Assembly (NCBI RefSeq): GCF_002082015.1
Contig: NZ_CP015109.1
Location: forward strand, 520,134 to 584,133
DNA from: Sporosarcina ureae
GTDB lineage: Bacteria > Bacillota > Bacilli > Bacillales_A > Planococcaceae
DNA: 64,000 bases
Reading direction: 5' to 3'
Below, piece by piece: positions 8,912 through 17,616 of the stretch. Under the pieces are notes generated by a model. It was not told the DNA's origin. It saw only the letters and a program-made list of their open reading frames with translations, and did not search any database. Positions within the stretch are counted from its first letter, which is position 1. Each line of letters starts with the position of its first letter. A program made the translations under genes and the position numbers.

Positions 8912-8960
8912 TATTGTGTCACTCCTCAATTATACGTAATTTCATTAGTTAGTTAGTTAT

Positions 8961-9569
8961 TCACACAAAAGCTAGAAGTGCTTGAATTCCAATTACAGAA
9001 AGTACTAGGAATACAATGATTGTAATATACGATACGATTTTTTGTGATCTAGGTGATTGTGCAATTCCCCATGTAACACAGAAAGACCATAGTCCATTTG
9101 CTAAGTGGAAAGTCGCAGATAGAATACCTAGGATATAGAATACAAGCATAAGTGGGTTCGATAAGATATCGGCCATCATGTTGAAGTCTACTTCAGCTCC
9201 AAGCGCTTTTTGAATACGAGTTTCGTATACGTGCCAAGCAATGAAGATGACAAGGAATACACCCGTGAAACGCTGGAATGTGAACATCCAGTTACGAAAA
9301 GTGCTATAACTGCCCACATTGTATTTCGCTGAGAAAGCTATGTACACTCCGTAAAACGCGTGGAACATGAGTGGAATGTAAATAATAAACCATTCCAAGA
9401 ACAATACAAACGGCAAGTTCCCCATAAAATTAGATGCTGTGTTGAATGCTTCCTCACCGCGCGTTGCAAAATGGTTAATAACTAAGTGTTGGGCAACAAA
9501 TAGTCCAACTGGAATTACACCAAGCAACGAATGTAGACGGCGTAAGAAAAAATCTGTTTCTTTCGACAA
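8961..9569 (-). CDS. sdhC: Succinate dehydrogenase cytochrome b558 subunit
   Basis: Five-helix, dihaem membrane anchor of complex II in Bacillales. The 202-residue protein shows five hydrophobic segments and the conserved histidines in RRLHSLLGVIPVG, VAQHLVINHF, MFHAFYG, IAWHVYETR and TFHLANGLW that ligate haem and shape the menaquinone site. TTG start with GGAGG 9 bases upstream. First gene of sdhCAB, served by the sigma-A promoter at 9677-9705. Confidence 0.95.
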   Translation of the reverse strand: MSKETDFFLRRLHSLLGVIPVGLFVAQHLVINHFATRGEEAFNTASNFMGNLPFVLFLEWFIIYIPLMFHAFYGVYIAFSAKYNVGSYSTFRNWMFTFQRFTGVFLVIFIAWHVYETRIQKALGAEVDFNMMADILSNPLMLVFYILGILSATFHLANGLWSFCVTWGIAQSPRSQKIVSYITIIVFLVLSVIGIQALLAFV

Positions 9570-9676
9570 GTCTTTTACCCTCCCTTATTTCTGAGATTCT
9601 ACTGTCGTGATGCGGTTCTCTATCTAGTTCGCATTCGCCAGTATCTCTCTTCATGGTACAATATGATAACATGTAT

Positions 9677-9705
9677 ATTGTACTCCTCTGTATTGGACAG
9701 GTCAA
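9677..9705 (-). promoter_or_regulatory. Sigma-A promoter of sdhCAB
   Basis: Minus strand: -35 TTGACC (9705-9700), 17-base spacer, -10 TACAAT (9682-9677). About 100 bases of leader separate it from the sdhC start. Confidence 0.75.
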
Positions 9706-9719
9706 GACGCTGTGTACTT

Positions 9720-9970
9720 TTTATAGTAGATTATGATTTTTCTAAAAACGTCGAATAACACGTTGCTTTTCTTACGATCCGACACTGCTTGACATAGTTT
9801 GAAGCCCATAGAAGTAAGGATTTGAGAGATTAGCGTTTATTTCTAATACACTACTCCACTCATTTATTCATGAAATTTACGCTTTTAATTTAATTCACCA
9901 ATCATTCTCAGAATGTGTAGTGAAAATAAACGCCTAGCAATAATATGGAAGAAAAACATTATATGTCAAT
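9720..9970. other. 250-base intergenic stretch between sdh promoter and uvrC
   Basis: Part of the roughly 400-base gap between sdhC and uvrC. No credible gene. It holds an imperfect long-range inverted repeat: gcgtttattt...cactac (9833-9854) against gtagtg...aaataaacgc (9917-9933). Confidence 0.5.
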
Positions 9971-9971
9971 G

Positions 9972-10004
9972 AAAGCCCCTCGACTTTATTCAGTAAGGGG
10001 CTTT
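9972..10004 (-). terminator. Terminator overlapping the 3' end of uvrC
   Basis: Plus-strand arms aaagcccct (9972-9980) and aggggcttt (9996-10004). On the minus strand the first arm lies inside the last codons of uvrC and the second follows the stop; only a short T run follows, so efficiency is uncertain. Confidence 0.65.
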
Positions 10005-11788
10005 TCAGATGTCTCAGGTTGTTGGAAATGGGCAAGTAACTGATCGGCGACTTTCTTTGGCATCCCTGCTTCTCTCAATTGTTCAGGTGTTGCTTCACGA
10101 ATGGCCTTCACAGTTTTAAAGTGTTTCAGTAATTGCTGTTTACGTTTCGGGCCAACCCCTTCAATTCCATCCAGTGAGGAGGTCAGTGAAGATGCCCCCC
10201 GCCGCTGTCTGTGGAATGTAATAGCAAATCGATGGACCTCATCTTGAACACGTTGCAGCAAATAAAATGCCTCACTTGTCTTCTTTAACGGAACAATCTC
10301 TGGCGGATGACCATACAGCAACTGTGCTGTATTATGTTTATCATCTTTTGCCAATCCAGCTATCGGAATGGAGAGGCCTAATTCATCCTCTAGCACTTCA
10401 CGAGCAATTTCCATCTGTCCTTTTCCACCATCAATAACGATTAAATCAGGTAAAGGCAATTGATCCTTTAATACACGTGTATAGCGTCTTCTCACGACTT
10501 CACGCATTGCACCGTAGTCGTCATGTGCTGCCGCCGTCTTCGTTTTATACTTTCGGTAATCTTTGCGATTAGGTCTTCCATCTACAAATGATATCATGGC
10601 GGAAACAGGTTCCACACCATGTGTATGTGAGTTATCGAAAGCCTCAATACGAAGAGGTGTGCTAATATTCATCGCTTCCCCAAGTTCTTCACACGCACCA
10701 ATGGTACGCTCTTCTTGACGTTCAATTATTTGGAACTTCGCGTTTAGTGCAATGGACGCGTTTTTAGCAGCCAGTTTAACAAGGTCCTTTTTCTTTCCAC
10801 GTTGTGGTATGAACACATTCGTATCGAGCAATTGATCTGCCAACGCAAAATCAACGGTTTCTGGAAGTAATACTTCTTTTGGTAATAAATGTTGAGCTTC
10901 TCCATAGAAACGACCTAGATACGTCAGTAATTCTTCTTCAGGGTTTTGATAAGCCGGGAAAATGGATACATCCCGTTCGATCATTTTACCTTGTCTGACA
11001 AAGAATACTTGCACACACATCCAGCCTTTATCAACTGCATAACCAAAAATGTCACGGTCTGTAAAATCATTCGCATTCATATTCTGTTTTTCCATAACGG
11101 TTTCAATATTGGTAATTTGATCACGATATTCTTTCGCTCGTTCAAATTCTAATTCTTCTGCTGCTTCATTCATTTTTTGTTGAAGTTCCTTTTTTACTTC
11201 TTTATACCCGCCATTTAGGAATCGAGTAATGTCTGCAATCATTTCGGTATACGCTTCGGCAGGCACTTCTTTAATACAAGGCGCCAGACATTGACCGATA
11301 TGATAATACAAACACGCCCGCGCAGGAATACTTTGACATTTGCGATACGGATATAAGCGATCCAGTAATCTTTTTGTTTCATGAGCGGCTGTAGCGTTAG
11401 GGTACGGCCCGAAATATTTACCAGATTTTTTATTGACTTTGCGTGTAATGATCAACTTTGGATGACGTTCATTCGTAATTTTTAAGTAAGGATATGTTTT
11501 GTCATCTTTAAGCATAATATTGTATTTCGGATCGTATTTCTTAATCATATTTAATTCTAAAATCAATGCCTCAATTTCAGAATTGGTAACTATATATTCA
11601 AAGTCCTCTATTTCCCCGACCAAACGCTGGGTCTTGCCATCATGGGAACCCGTAAAATAGCTACGCACACGGTTTTTCAACACTTTTGCTTTCCCGACAT
11701 AAATGACAGTACCTTGACGATCCTTCATTAAATAGCAACCCGGCAAATCGGGAAGGATTGAAAGTTTATGTTCAATGATTTCATTCAT
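9986..11788 (-). CDS. uvrC: Excinuclease ABC subunit C
   Basis: Makes both incisions in nucleotide excision repair with UvrA and UvrB. Domains in order: N-terminal GIY-YIG nuclease ([20 protein letters not shown], about residues 15-95), cysteine-rich linker, UVR domain for UvrB contact (about 200-235), RNase H-like nuclease (IEAFDNSH, then VIDGGKGQ) and a C-terminal helix-hairpin-helix pair ([19 protein letters not shown]). The ATG at 11788 follows TAGGTG by 6 bases; a GTG three codons earlier is part of that site. 600 residues, full length. It follows trxA, as in B. subtilis. Confidence 0.97.
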   Translation of the reverse strand: MNEIIEHKLSILPDLPGCYLMKDRQGTVIYVGKAKVLKNRVRSYFTGSHDGKTQRLVGEIEDFEYIVTNSEIEALILELNMIKKYDPKYNIMLKDDKTYPYLKITNERHPKLIITRKVNKKSGKYFGPYPNATAAHETKRLLDRLYPYRKCQSIPARACLYYHIGQCLAPCIKEVPAEAYTEMIADITRFLNGGYKEVKKELQQKMNEAAEELEFERAKEYRDQITNIETVMEKQNMNANDFTDRDIFGYAVDKGWMCVQVFFVRQGKMIERDVSIFPAYQNPEEELLTYLGRFYGEAQHLLPKEVLLPETVDFALADQLLDTNVFIPQRGKKKDLVKLAAKNASIALNAKFQIIERQEERTIGACEELGEAMNISTPLRIEAFDNSHTHGVEPVSAMISFVDGRPNRKDYRKYKTKTAAAHDDYGAMREVVRRRYTRVLKDQLPLPDLIVIDGGKGQMEIAREVLEDELGLSIPIAGLAKDDKHNTAQLLYGHPPEIVPLKKTSEAFYLLQRVQDEVHRFAITFHRQRRGASSLTSSLDGIEGVGPKRKQQLLKHFKTVKAIREATPEQLREAGMPKKVADQLLAHFQQPETSEKPLTE

Positions 11789-11802
11789 TATTTTCACCTA
11801 CT

Positions 11803-11836
11803 AAAAGACCGAGCTGCTCTTGCGGCCCGGTCTTTT
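11803..11836 (-). terminator. Terminator between trxA and uvrC
   Basis: Minus strand: AAAAGACCG (11836-11828), then CGGTCTTTT (11811-11803) closing a 16-base interior that can pair further (GGCCGCAAGAGCAGCT). Confidence 0.8.
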
Positions 11837-11840
11837 ATAT

Positions 11841-12155
11841 TTATGCGTGTTTTTCTACTAGTTGTGCAAGTGCTTCTTTTGGTTGGAAACCTACTACTTT
11901 TTCAGCCACTTCTCCATCTTTAAAGAGAAGTAGTGTTGGGATTGACATGATACCGAACTGGCTAGCAGTTGCTTGGTTATCATCCACGTTTACTTTTACA
12001 ATGTTCGCTTTTCCTTCAAGTTCACCTGAAAGTTCTTCAAGTACAGGAGCGATCATTTTACATGGTCCGCACCAAGGTGCCCAAAAGTCCACTAGTACTA
12101 CGCCTTCTTTTACGTTTTCAGCAAAGTTTGAATCCGTTGCATTAATAATTGCCAT
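11841..12155 (-). CDS. trxA: Thioredoxin
   Basis: Cytosolic dithiol reductant, 104 residues, with the WCGPC active site (Cys29 and Cys32) in [10 protein letters not shown] and the cis-Pro in SIPTLLLF. Preceded by a clear AAGGAGG. It lies between etfA and uvrC, the same position as in B. subtilis, and ends at its own terminator. Confidence 0.98.
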   Translation of the reverse strand: MAIINATDSNFAENVKEGVVLVDFWAPWCGPCKMIAPVLEELSGELEGKANIVKVNVDDNQATASQFGIMSIPTLLLFKDGEVAEKVVGFQPKEALAQLVEKHA

Positions 12156-12240
12156 TCTAATTTCCTCCTTAGTCTTTAACTATATTCGTATTATATCATG
12201 GAGGTATAGAAGGAGCTAAAATAATGCCTATCTTCATTCT

Positions 12241-13215
12241 TTAGCTGACTTTGATTTTTTTAATTTCTTCAATCATGATAGGAATAATCTCGAAGATGTC
12301 GCCTACGATACCGTAATCGGCAATTTTAAAGATGTTCGCCTCTGGATCTTTGTTGATGGCTACAATAACTTTCGAGTTGGACATACCTGCTACGTGCTGG
12401 ATCGCTCCTGAAATTCCAGCTGCAATATACAAGTCTGGAGTAACCACTTTACCTGTTTGACCAATCTGTAGTGAATAGTCACAGTAGTCCGCGTCACATG
12501 CTCCACGTGAAGCACCAACTGCGCCGCCTAGAAGATCTGCTAACTCTTTTAAAGGCTCAAATCCTTCAGGCCCTTTAACTCCACGGCCGCCCGCTACGAT
12601 AACTTTTGCTTCAGATAAATCTACGCCTTCTGTTGATTTACGTACTACGTCTTTGATAACGGAACGAAGATTTGCAATTTCTACAGTTTTCGCTGTTACG
12701 TCACCTGAGCGGCCTGCGTCATGCGCTAACGGCTCAATGTTGTTCGGACGGATTGTGATAAATTGTAAGCCTTCTTTAATTTCCACTTTTTCAAACGCTT
12801 TACCAGAATAGATCGGACGGATGAATTCTGCATCATCGCCTTCTCCTTCAATCTTCGTAACATCTGAAATCAATCCGACTCCAAGTTTACTTGCAATTTT
12901 TGGTGATAAATCTTTACCCATAGCTGTGTGCCCGAATACGACACCATCAGGAGATTCATCTTCATAGACTGCTAGGAATGCCTGTCCAAAGCCGTCTGGC
13001 GTGTAGTGCTTCAAGTGTGGGTGCTCAACCGTTACTACACGATCCGCTCCATAATGAATCATTTCTTCGCCAAGTGACTGAACTTGATCTCCTATAAGAA
13101 CAGCGACAACTTCTCCGCTATCTGATATATTTTTTGCTGCTGCAATTGTTTCAAATGATACGTTACGTAGTTCTCCATCACGTGCTTCACCTAAAACCAA
13201 CATTTTCTTTGACAT
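12241..13215 (-). CDS. etfA: Electron transfer flavoprotein, alpha subunit
   Basis: FAD-binding half of the ETF heterodimer that accepts electrons from acyl-CoA dehydrogenases. 324 residues. The C-terminal FAD domain shows VIVAGGRGVKGPEGFEPLKE, GASRGACDADY, QIGQTGKVVTPDLYIAAGIS, GAIQHVAGMSNSKVIVAIN and the final NKDPEANIFKIADYGIVGD. AGGAGG precedes the ATG. It follows etfB with a 36-base gap and belongs to the beta-oxidation operon fadR-fadB-etfB-etfA. Confidence 0.97.
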   Translation of the reverse strand: MSKKMLVLGEARDGELRNVSFETIAAAKNISDSGEVVAVLIGDQVQSLGEEMIHYGADRVVTVEHPHLKHYTPDGFGQAFLAVYEDESPDGVVFGHTAMGKDLSPKIASKLGVGLISDVTKIEGEGDDAEFIRPIYSGKAFEKVEIKEGLQFITIRPNNIEPLAHDAGRSGDVTAKTVEIANLRSVIKDVVRKSTEGVDLSEAKVIVAGGRGVKGPEGFEPLKELADLLGGAVGASRGACDADYCDYSLQIGQTGKVVTPDLYIAAGISGAIQHVAGMSNSKVIVAINKDPEANIFKIADYGIVGDIFEIIPIMIEEIKKIKVS

Positions 13216-13251
13216 AATGTAGTCCCTCCTAATTACGGTTCTCTATATGAA

Positions 13252-14025
13252 TTAAATTACTTTCGCTTCGTTACGCAATAATTTTATCAGTTCAGCCGCT
13301 TGATCTGCCGGCTCTCCTTCAAGTACACGTCCCGCTTCTTTTGCAGGTGGTAAGAAGACTTCTTTCGTTTCCGTCTTCGCTTCTACGTCATCTTCCTCTA
13401 GATCTAGATCATCGAACTCTAGATCTTCAAGAGGTTTCTTCTTAGCTTTCATAATCCCAGGCAAAGAAGGATAACGTGGTTCGTTTAGACCTTGTTGTGC
13501 TGTTACTAGAAGTGGTAGGGACGTTTCAATCGTTTCCGAGTCCCCTTCTACGTCGCGTACCACTGTTGCGTTCGTTCCGTCTATTGTTAATTCAGTAATT
13601 GTCGTGACGTAGTTAATGCCTAGTAATTCTGCTACACGAGGCCCTACTTGTCCTGACCCGCCATCAATTGCTACATTACCAGCTAGAATCAGATCAGCAT
13701 CTTTATCTTTCAAGTAATCTGCAATAACTTTCGCAGACGTATATTCATCGATATCATCAATGTCGTCTTCAATATTGATGAGTACTGCTTTGTCTGCACC
13801 CATCGCCAATGCTGTACGCAATTGTTTCTCGGAATCTTCGTCACCGATTGATAATACAGTGACTTCTCCACCATGTTCGTCACGTAGTTTAATAGCTTCT
13901 TCTACTGCGTACTCATCGTATGGGTTAATGATGAATTCTGCACCATCTTCAGCAATCGCACCGTTTGAGATTGAGATTTTTTCTTCCGTATCAAATGTTC
14001 TTTTTACTAATGCATAAATGTTCAT
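13252..14025 (-). CDS. etfB: Electron transfer flavoprotein, beta subunit
   Basis: AMP-binding half of ETF, 257 residues. MNIYALVKRTFDTEEKISI opens the protein; DLILAGNVAIDGGSGQVGPR and AELLGINYVTTITEL are the family core, and PRYPSLPGIMKAKKKPLE is the ETF-beta signature near the C-terminus. AGGAGG is 8 bases before the ATG. Located 23 bases after the enoyl-CoA hydratase gene, in the fad operon. Confidence 0.97.
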   Translation of the reverse strand: MNIYALVKRTFDTEEKISISNGAIAEDGAEFIINPYDEYAVEEAIKLRDEHGGEVTVLSIGDEDSEKQLRTALAMGADKAVLINIEDDIDDIDEYTSAKVIADYLKDKDADLILAGNVAIDGGSGQVGPRVAELLGINYVTTITELTIDGTNATVVRDVEGDSETIETSLPLLVTAQQGLNEPRYPSLPGIMKAKKKPLEDLEFDDLDLEEDDVEAKTETKEVFLPPAKEAGRVLEGEPADQAAELIKLLRNEAKVI

Positions 14026-14048
14026 TAATAGAACCTCCTATTCGATAA

Positions 14049-14822
14049 TTACTTCCCTTTAAATGTAGGTTGACGTTTTTCGATAAATGCTTGAATACCT
14101 TCTTTTGCATCTTCAGAGACGAAAACATCTCCAAATGACTTAGCTTCTTCTTCGACACCTTCATAAAACGACTGATCTTTTGAGTATGAAAGCATACGTA
14201 AAGCATGTTTCACTGCAATTGGACTCTTTTGAGAAATCTTCTTTGCAAGCTTCAATGTTTCAGCCGAGAGTTCTTCATCCGAATATGAATGGTTTGCAAG
14301 CCCCCACTGTACTGCGTCTTCGCCTGAGATTGGATCGCTAGTCAACATAATTTCTGCTGCCTTCGCTACACCAACTAGTCGTGGTAAACGTTGTGTGCCC
14401 GCAAATCCAGGAATGAGACCTAGTTGTAATTCAGGCAAGCCTAGTTTTGCACTTTTTGTAACCAAACGGATATGGCAAGCCATAGCAAGCTCTAACCCAC
14501 CGCCAAGTGCCGCTCCATGAATGGAAGCGATTACAGGTTTAGGAAAATTCTCTAAACGCTCGAAAACTTCTTGTCCTTTACTAGAAAGCTTTGAGAACGC
14601 CGCCCCTGTATCCACTGTTGTAAATTCTTTAATGTCAGCACCCGCTGAGAAGAATCGACCTTCACCGTACAGAACCACAACGCGGACATCGTCGTCATGC
14701 TCTACACTAGTTAATAGCTGATCCACTTCTTCAATCAGTTTCGAAGACAGTGCATTCGCTGGTGGATGGTCAATTTTCGCTAATGCGACATGTCCGTCTT
14801 TCTCCAAGTTAATCAATGTCAT
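14049..14822 (-). CDS. fadB: Enoyl-CoA hydratase (beta-oxidation)
   Basis: Crotonase-fold enzyme that hydrates trans-2-enoyl-CoA. 257 residues with the oxyanion-hole and active-site segments GRFFSAGADIKEF and IHGAALGGGLELAMACHIR; the LGLPELQLGLIPGFAGTQRL block carries the conserved catalytic Glu. Second gene after the TetR regulator FadR, before etfBA, the same arrangement as B. subtilis fadB (ysiB). It is a monofunctional hydratase, not the large FadB of enterobacteria. Confidence 0.93.
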   Translation of the reverse strand: MTLINLEKDGHVALAKIDHPPANALSSKLIEEVDQLLTSVEHDDDVRVVVLYGEGRFFSAGADIKEFTTVDTGAAFSKLSSKGQEVFERLENFPKPVIASIHGAALGGGLELAMACHIRLVTKSAKLGLPELQLGLIPGFAGTQRLPRLVGVAKAAEIMLTSDPISGEDAVQWGLANHSYSDEELSAETLKLAKKISQKSPIAVKHALRMLSYSKDQSFYEGVEEEAKSFGDVFVSEDAKEGIQAFIEKRQPTFKGK

Positions 14823-14848
14823 CTACGATCTCTCCTTTAATACAATGC

Positions 14849-15433
14849 TTACTGTAGTTTGTAACCATGCAATAGCATGTCACTAACTTTAGGTGCTAAT
14901 CTAACTAAATTAAATTTCTGTTCGTTCATCACCCAAGAGGTAATGGTCTCGTCCATTGTGCCAAATAACATCTGCCTTGCTAGTCTCAGGTCAAGATTGG
15001 GAGACAACTCTCCTTTCTCTACCCCTTCTTCAAGCAAAGTATCCAACAAAACCATATATTCTTTCAACACATTATTGATTTGGAATCGCAGATCTTTATT
15101 TGACTGTCTGAGTTCCAATTGTGTGACGATCGCTAAGTGAGGATCTTCTTGTAGGACGGTAAAATGGTTTTCTACAACCAATTGCAATTTTTCTGCAATG
15201 GGAAGATCTCTTTTTAATATTTCTTTAATGTTTTCTACGAATATTTCCATTTTTTCTCTGAATACAGATACGAGGATGTCTTCTTTATTTTTAAAATATA
15301 AATAAATTGTTCCATCCGCAACTCCAGCTTCTTTAGCAATTTTTGAGACTTGTGCTTGGTGGTATCCATTCTCTGCAATCACGATCACTGCAGCATCTAC
15401 AATTTGTTTATATTTAGGTTTTGTTCGCTTCAT
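14849..15433 (-). CDS. fadR: TetR-family regulator of fatty-acid degradation
   Basis: 194 residues. The N-terminal helix-turn-helix (IVDAAVIVIAENGYHQAQVS, then KIAKEAGVADGTIYLYFKNK) is followed by an all-helical ligand domain. In B. subtilis FadR (YsiA) represses beta-oxidation genes and is released by long-chain acyl-CoA. It heads the operon with fadB-etfB-etfA, and a perfect palindrome lies 22 bases upstream of its start (15456-15485), so it is very probably autoregulated. The same name in E. coli refers to an unrelated GntR protein. Confidence 0.92.
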   Translation of the reverse strand: MKRTKPKYKQIVDAAVIVIAENGYHQAQVSKIAKEAGVADGTIYLYFKNKEDILVSVFREKMEIFVENIKEILKRDLPIAEKLQLVVENHFTVLQEDPHLAIVTQLELRQSNKDLRFQINNVLKEYMVLLDTLLEEGVEKGELSPNLDLRLARQMLFGTMDETITSWVMNEQKFNLVRLAPKVSDMLLHGYKLQ

Positions 15434-15455
15434 TAATGTTTCACCACCAAAAAGA

Positions 15456-15485
15456 AAAATATGAATGATGATTCATTCATATTTT
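15456..15485. promoter_or_regulatory. FadR operator (autoregulatory palindrome)
   Basis: Perfect 13-bp arms aaaatatgaatga (15456-15468) and tcattcatatttt (15473-15485) around tgat. The core TGAATGATGATTCATTCA matches the B. subtilis FadR box TGAATGAnTAnTCATTCA except at the centre. It lies in the 90-base gap between lcfA and fadR. Confidence 0.8.
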
Positions 15486-15523
15486 CATATTAATATTCTT
15501 TTGAGTTATAGTCAAGCATTTTG

Positions 15524-17227
15524 TCACGAACTTTTTAACGAATTTTGCACTTCCGTTAGTTTCTTTCGCTCTTCCTCAACTAATGTTCTACGTAAAATTT
15601 TACCTACTGCTGTTTTGGGAAGATCTTCACGGAAATCATAATGCTTTGGAACTTTAAATGCAGCAAGCTGTTTTCTGCAATACGTATCTAATTCTTTTTC
15701 TGTTATGGAATATCCTTCTTTTAACACAATATAAGCTTTAACTGTTTCACCGCGATATGGATCTGGTACACCAGCTACGATACATTCTAGAATGGCTGGA
15801 TGTTCATATAGGACTTCTTCAATCTCACGTGGGTAGACATTGAAGCCGCTTGCGATAATCATATCCTTTTTGCGATCGACAACATAGAAGTATCCGTCCT
15901 CATCCATATACCCTAGATCCCCTGTCAAAAACCATCCATCACGGAATGATTCCTGTGTGTCGTCAGGTCTATTCCAATAACCTGTCATAACTTGAGGTCC
16001 TTTGACTGCAATCTCTCCAATTTCTCCCACTGGTAACGGTTCTGATGAGCCAGGCCCCAGCACACATCCATCCGTATCCGGCCATGGAACTCCGATAGAG
16101 CCACGCTTTTCCAACCCATCCCACACAAAGTTCGCCATAGCAACAGGAGATGTCTCTGTTAAGCCATATCCTTCTACGAGTTTGCCACCTGTTACTGCTT
16201 CAAACTTTTCTTTCACTTCAATTGGTAATGCGGCAGATCCACTGATGCAAGCTTTAATAGAAGATAGATCATATTTTTCTAAATCAGGATGATTCAACAG
16301 TCCAATATAGATTGTAGGTGCACCTGGGAATAACGTAGGTTTTTGTTTGTCAATATCTTGTAATGCAGTCTTGAAATCAAATTTAGGAATCAACACCATT
16401 TTATGACCTTTCATTACAGCGAAAATCAAAACTGTCGTCATCCCATAGACGTGGAAGAACGGTAGAATACCCATAATCGTTTCTTCGCCATCCGTCGTTT
16501 TATATAGCCAAGCACTACACATTTCAGTATTGCTGATTAAATTGGAATGTGTCAGTTCTACACCTTTCGGAGGGCCTGTCGTTCCTCCTGTATACTGCAA
16601 TAAGGCAATATCGCCTTTCTCATAAGCTATATGAATCGGATCAGGTTTTGTTGATTTCATTATTTCGGTATATAAATGATGAATGCCACGATGTTCTACT
16701 TTTACAGTCAACTTATGCTCTTTTTTCTGAATGAAAGGATAAACTAGATTTTTGGGAAATGGAAGATAATCTTTAATTCCCGTAATGATAATATTTTCAA
16801 GCGCAGTTCCATTCATTGCTTTCGTAACCCGTGGAAACAGGATATCAAGTGAAATAATAACCTTTGCACCCGAATCAGAAAGTTGATAGTGCAATTCACG
16901 TTCTGTATACAATGGATTAGTTTGGACTACTATTGCACCTGCATAGAGAATCCCAAAGTATGCGATGGCGCTTTGCGGACAGTTTGGAAGCATGATGGCT
17001 ACGCGATCACCTTTTACAACTCCTAATTTTTGCAAGTAGCTAGCAAATTTTAGAGCAGACTCGTGAAATTCTTTGAACGTGATGTCTTTCCCCATAAAAT
17101 GAATGGCTGTGTTAGTTGAATACTTTTTGCTAGACCTTGTTAGATAGTCTTGCAATGGAATATTTTCGTATTCTAAAGTAGTCGGAATTTCTTTCGGATA
17201 TGCAGCAAGCCAAGGTTTATTTGTCAT
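15524..17227 (-). CDS. lcfA: Long-chain-fatty-acid-CoA ligase
   Basis: ANL-superfamily AMP-forming ligase that activates long-chain fatty acids, the entry step of beta-oxidation. 567 residues. ATP-binding motif LLQYTGGTTGPPKGVELTH, FFHVYGMT, GYGLTETSPVA, the aspartate of GWFLTGDLGYMDEDGYFYVV, the hinge RKKDMIIASGFNVYPREIE and the C-terminal catalytic Lys in PKTAVGKILRR are all present. It precedes fadR in the transcription direction and has its own promoter with an overlapping palindrome. Confidence 0.96.
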   Translation of the reverse strand: MTNKPWLAAYPKEIPTTLEYENIPLQDYLTRSSKKYSTNTAIHFMGKDITFKEFHESALKFASYLQKLGVVKGDRVAIMLPNCPQSAIAYFGILYAGAIVVQTNPLYTERELHYQLSDSGAKVIISLDILFPRVTKAMNGTALENIIITGIKDYLPFPKNLVYPFIQKKEHKLTVKVEHRGIHHLYTEIMKSTKPDPIHIAYEKGDIALLQYTGGTTGPPKGVELTHSNLISNTEMCSAWLYKTTDGEETIMGILPFFHVYGMTTVLIFAVMKGHKMVLIPKFDFKTALQDIDKQKPTLFPGAPTIYIGLLNHPDLEKYDLSSIKACISGSAALPIEVKEKFEAVTGGKLVEGYGLTETSPVAMANFVWDGLEKRGSIGVPWPDTDGCVLGPGSSEPLPVGEIGEIAVKGPQVMTGYWNRPDDTQESFRDGWFLTGDLGYMDEDGYFYVVDRKKDMIIASGFNVYPREIEEVLYEHPAILECIVAGVPDPYRGETVKAYIVLKEGYSITEKELDTYCRKQLAAFKVPKHYDFREDLPKTAVGKILRRTLVEEERKKLTEVQNSLKSS

Positions 17228-17278
17228 CTTTACAACTCCTTTACATTCATGTAATTGTTAGAACATTCCTTATTCATT

Positions 17279-17307
17279 AGTATATCGATAAACTAATTAG
17301 TTTACAA
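17279..17307 (-). promoter_or_regulatory. lcfA promoter with overlapping palindrome
   Basis: Minus strand: -35 TTGTAA (17307-17302), 17-base spacer, -10 TATACT (17284-17279). A perfect 16-base palindrome TAAACTAATTAGTTTA (17289-17304) fills the spacer and covers most of the -35. Its sequence differs from the FadR-type box at 15456. Confidence 0.7.
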
Positions 17308-17495
17308 GATAAATATGAAAGCGCTTTATTCTTTTGCATACATACCTCTTAGTCTATGTGAGAGACAGTACTTATATTCATTTCTAAAAACAGAGAAACT
17401 GAATATAAGATATAAAAGCTTTTCCGCTACAGGGGGAACGCGAGCCCATAGGCGTCGGTCAGCTAAAGCTTCATTCCTCTCCCGCATTTTACATA

Positions 17496-17525
17496 CAAAA
17501 AACACCAAGACCGAGGTCATGGTGT
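17496..17525 (-). terminator. Terminator after the 28-codon membrane gene
   Basis: Minus strand: ACACCATGACC (17525-17515), TC, GGTCTTGGTGT (17512-17502), one T-T mismatch, then TTTTTTG. The first arm overlaps the last codons of the small gene. Confidence 0.8.
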
Positions 17526-17603
17526 GTTATTGAAGAGCCAGTACACGCCGACGAGGGCGAAAAGTACACAGACTACTAATAGTATCTTAATTAATCTTTC
17601 CAT
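17517..17603 (-). CDS. 28-residue single-span membrane protein (unrecognised)
   Basis: The frame encodes MERLIKILLVVCVLF followed by ALVGVYWLFNNTP. It has one hydrophobic helix (about residues 5-24) with a positively charged N-terminus (Arg3, Lys6), so the N-terminus is probably inside. AGGAGA lies 9 bases before the ATG, the gene follows the DUF350 gene by 13 bases, and a terminator overlaps its end. This layout (own ribosome site, tight spacing, terminator right after) supports real translation. No family was recognised. It may form a unit with the DUF350 protein; that is inference from position. Confidence 0.6.
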   Translation of the reverse strand: MERLIKILLVVCVLFALVGVYWLFNNTP

Positions 17604-17616
17604 AATATGCGATCTC

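Noticed and set aside
17326-17520. 64-codon minus-strand frame between lcfA and the small membrane gene
   Set aside because: Its start falls in the terminator of the 28-codon gene, with no ribosome site; the text is compositionally random.
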